Positions 61,340 through 64,000 of a stretch of DNA of 64,000 nt are shown here, in pieces. The position numbers and the translations under genes were made by a program. The stretch is from Scleropages formosus (lineage: Eukaryota > Chordata > Actinopteri > Osteoglossiformes > Osteoglossidae), in contig NC_041815.1 of assembly GCF_900964775.1 (NCBI RefSeq), positions 23,399,779 to 23,463,778 on the forward strand, given 5' to 3'. The notes under the pieces were generated by a model, which had not been told where the DNA came from, did not search any database, and worked only from the letters and a program-made list of their open reading frames with translations. Within the stretch, counting starts at the first letter, position 1. Each line of letters opens with the position of its first letter.

Positions 61340-63410
61340 ATTTCCCAAATTATTTATTCATTCCTAAACACGTTTTCTTCATAGATATATTGATTTTTAA
61401 ACTCAGTTTCATAATGGCTTTTAGATGCCAAATGCAGTCAAAATAGAAACACAGGCTAATTTCTTTAAGAATGTTTTTTATAATAGCTATATCCAAGACT
61501 TTTACAGAAACTTCCCAGCAAATAAATAGAGGTACGTGTCACTTTTTTGACTGCAAATCGAAAGCAACCAGATATTGACAACTGTTCACGTGATAAATCG
61601 ATCGCTTCTGCATGGCCAGTTATGTCGTGTCCTCGGTGGCAAATGGAACATTTTAAAGTGAGACACTTTTTAATGCGTTCTCCCCACAAGATCCTCTGCG
61701 ACACTGCAACTTATTCTCCTTTCTCTACTCCACTCTTTCATTCCCCTGTGGCATCTGATGTGCAGGATGAACACTGTGCTGTCTTGTGTGCATAAAGCAC
61801 AAAGCAACACACACTTATCTTTTTATTCAATCATTTTCAAGTAGACTTCAATGCTGCTTCATGTTAATAAAAGATAACATGAACTGGTGTCCACTTCACA
61901 TTGTATCCTGCCTCATACCCCAAGCTTCTAGTAGAGAGAGACACTGAGAGTTTATGAAGAAAGAATAAATGTCTTACAGTGATTCCAAAATGTATTATAG
62001 CTTTGTGATTTTAGCAACCTAAACTGTGAATAAATCAAGGGATTAAGCTGTTTTATTAAGATTTGTTAGAATGTAATGCTGGTTGGACCTATGAACAAAC
62101 ATGCAGTCCCATTTGTGCTCATTATTTGAGGTGCAAGTGTAATTACATGCTGTTATTTGTATTTACTGTTATTTCATGGACTAATTTATTGGTGCTCATA
62201 ATCCACTACATGTTGTACTCTAGGATGTAGATCGCTTCAAGTAAACCTTTATAATCACAGCTGTTGGAGAGTTAAATGAGACAACGCCTGCACTGCTCTG
62301 CATATTTTTTTTTTTATTTTTTCAGTACAATCAGCAATCAGTATCACAATACAAGTTCCATCGTCCATGATAGCATTTGAACAACTTTTTTTTACAAACA
62401 GAGGTGGGTAGTTGAAAACAATATTCAAGTAAAGGTACTCTGTTACTTTAAAAAAATTAGGAAAGCGCTTGTCCAAAAGTTTCCTTGAGTAAAAGTAAAA
62501 AAAGGTATCAGGTCAAAAATCTACAACAGCACTCAAGTCACAGTGATTCAGATTATGCATTTTAATGTTCTAAACCATCAGAAAGTTGACAGCTTCAATG
62601 TACAATTTTCGCTCATGAAAAAATATATGCAAGCAAAAATTTAAAATATTATATTTAATAATAATAATTAAAATATATTTATGTAAAATAAAATATATTA
62701 AATTTGAGAAATTAAAGGAAGAAATCAAAGCAGAAGGACCGGAAGAAACTATCCAGCTTTCCTATAAAATTAGGAAAATGTGTTCAGAATTTACATTCAG
62801 CAATAAATTACAAAAAATGCCAAAGACGTTCAGTAGTATTGAAAAAAATTGCTATCATTATATAAAAACGTCTGTCAAAACACCACCCTTTGCAGCATTC
62901 CTTTAGTAAAAGGACAAAAATGACATGGAAATAATCACAGAAATGCGACAAAATGATCCAATAACACAGCTTCTGTGTACTGCCATCGCTGAGCATTACT
63001 CTCTCAGTCAGGAGGAACGTACAATTAGCACAGCGAGTAGAAGCGACAAAGTAAATGAAACACATTACTACCCACCTCTAGTTACAAGTGTGGAAAGCAG
63101 GCTGTTTATCACTGGAGTGCTGGTACAAAGACGGAGTGTCACAGAATTCTTACATCTTTAAATGTAGCTGTCTTTTTAGCTGTTATTAATTTGGTAAGTA
63201 CCTGAAATAGAGAATTAAGTAGGTGCTCACCACATCTGCAGGAAAAAAACTAAAAGTGGTGCTAGGCCCCCAGAGAAACTGAAATAAAGTATTGCAAGGC
63301 CAGCAATCACAGTATACTTATTTATTGCAAACAGAAAAGTAAAAATCCGACACCAATGCGTTTCGGACGTGGGCCTTCCTTGCTGTGACCATAAACTTTT
63401 TGTTGCCAAC
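61340..63410. other. Intergenic DNA right of LCA5L-B
   Basis: AT-rich, with no exon or clear repeat. Short open frames have no domain resemblance. In human the next gene here would be SH3BGR; none of it is seen. Confidence 0.5.
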
Positions 63411-63414
63411 TGCA

Positions 63415-63485
63415 TCATGTGCACTAGCGACTCCCACAACTTAATTTGAGAGTATTTAAGACAACCTTCCACCTTTACACGTAAT
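63415..63485 (-). other. Relic of LCA5L 5' flank
   Basis: The plus strand reads ATGTGCACTAGCGACTCCCA and then AATTTGAGAGTATTTAAGA. The segment beside the LCA5L-A exon-1 donor (51402-51455) reads ATGTGTACTAGCGACTCCCA and then CATTTGAGAATATTCAAGA. By eye about 85% identity over ~54 bases with one indel. No exon follows it here. Confidence 0.6.
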
Positions 63486-63540
63486 TTACCAATTACATGT
63501 CATATTTAATACAAAAATACAAATTTTATTCCTTTATTCA

Positions 63541-63795
63541 TGCATCATCTATAACCACCTGTCCCAGAAGCATGCGGCCATAGGCTAGGCAGAGTACACT
63601 CTGTACAGGACCCCACTCCATTACACGGAAGCCACATACTTGCCCATTCCCTCACAGTTTCATACACTACAGACAATAAAGAGTCACCAAAGCACCTCAA
63701 ACACATCTTTGGACAGTGGGGGCAAATGGAAACACCTGGAGAAAACACATATGAACATGGGGAAAACATGCAAACTCCACAAATAACTAACAGGG
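63541..63795 (-). repeat. tRNA-SINE-like fish repeat, inverted
   Basis: ACCACCTGTCCCAGAAGCATG, CTTTGGACAGTGGGGGC, CACCTGGAGAAAACACATA and AAACATGCAAACTCCACA are complements of the common fish body GTTTGCATG...TCCAAAGATG. It is related to family C; the head is worn. Confidence 0.6.
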
Positions 63796-64000
63796 TCAAA
63801 CATAGTCTTACTATACCTATAATAATTTCTATTAATTTCTATATTACAATAATATAAATATACAATAGAGATTTGTTTTTTTTTTTTAATTTGGCTTCTC
63901 CTGTAATGTGATCTACTGTCTCAAAAACTTATCACAAGTTGTTTTAAGTGCATTTTCTGAGAAGTGGTGAAAAAGTTGTTTCTGAAACAATTCAGATTTA

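Overview
The window is vertebrate nuclear DNA, almost certainly from a ray-finned fish. It has many short exons with GT-AG introns, no operons, several tRNA-headed SINE families and L2-type LINE 3' ends with fish-style tails. I cannot name the species. The abundant SINE that ends in a (TG)n run reminds me of osteoglossiform fish genomes, but that is a weak inference.

Five protein genes can be followed exon by exon. (1) MIPEP (minus, 14778 down past position 1) encodes mitochondrial intermediate peptidase. Thirteen exons are present, from the start codon to the HEMGH zinc-site exon; the C-terminal third lies left of the window. (2) BRWD1 (minus, 33112-16671) has 43 coding exons whose lengths add up to one uninterrupted frame of 2253 codons: N-terminal helical region, WD40 propeller, cryptic Tudor region, two bromodomains and a long acidic/basic tail. 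(3) HMGN1 (minus, 38997-36509) is a six-exon, 87-aa nucleosome-binding protein. (4) GET1/WRB (plus, 39692-43906) is a five-exon, 170-aa tail-anchored-protein insertase subunit. (5) LCA5L, the lebercilin-like ciliary gene, is tandemly duplicated on the minus strand: LCA5L-A (50929-45240, 648 aa) and LCA5L-B (59773-55367, 551 aa, tail frameshifted).

The order BRWD1(-) HMGN1(-) GET1(+) LCA5L(-) is the order and orientation of the human chromosome 21 segment, which fixes the identities. MIPEP, on human chromosome 13, sits next to it here. HMGN1 and GET1 are head to head over about 700 bp with paired CCAAT boxes. GET1 and LCA5L-A converge, with poly(A) signals only a few bases apart. Both LCA5L copies keep an RFX X-box next to a CRE-type site, as expected of ciliary genes.

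The rest is introns and intergenic DNA holding at least ten copies of a (TG)n-tailed tRNA SINE (called family A here), about fifteen copies of a second tRNA SINE with an L2-like tail (family B), a few copies of a third (family C), L2 LINE 3' fragments, and an unusual number of long A/T homopolymers. One family-A SINE is nested inside a family-B SINE at 52.6-53.1 kb, and several family-A copies have perfect 9-14 bp target-site duplications. I saw no CRISPR, no functional tRNA or rRNA gene and no retrovirus-like element. The most interesting part is the 45-63.5 kb LCA5L duplication: duplicated promoter motifs, a tail-truncated second copy, a SINE that post-dates the duplication, and a relic of a third LCA5L 5' flank near 63.4 kb.
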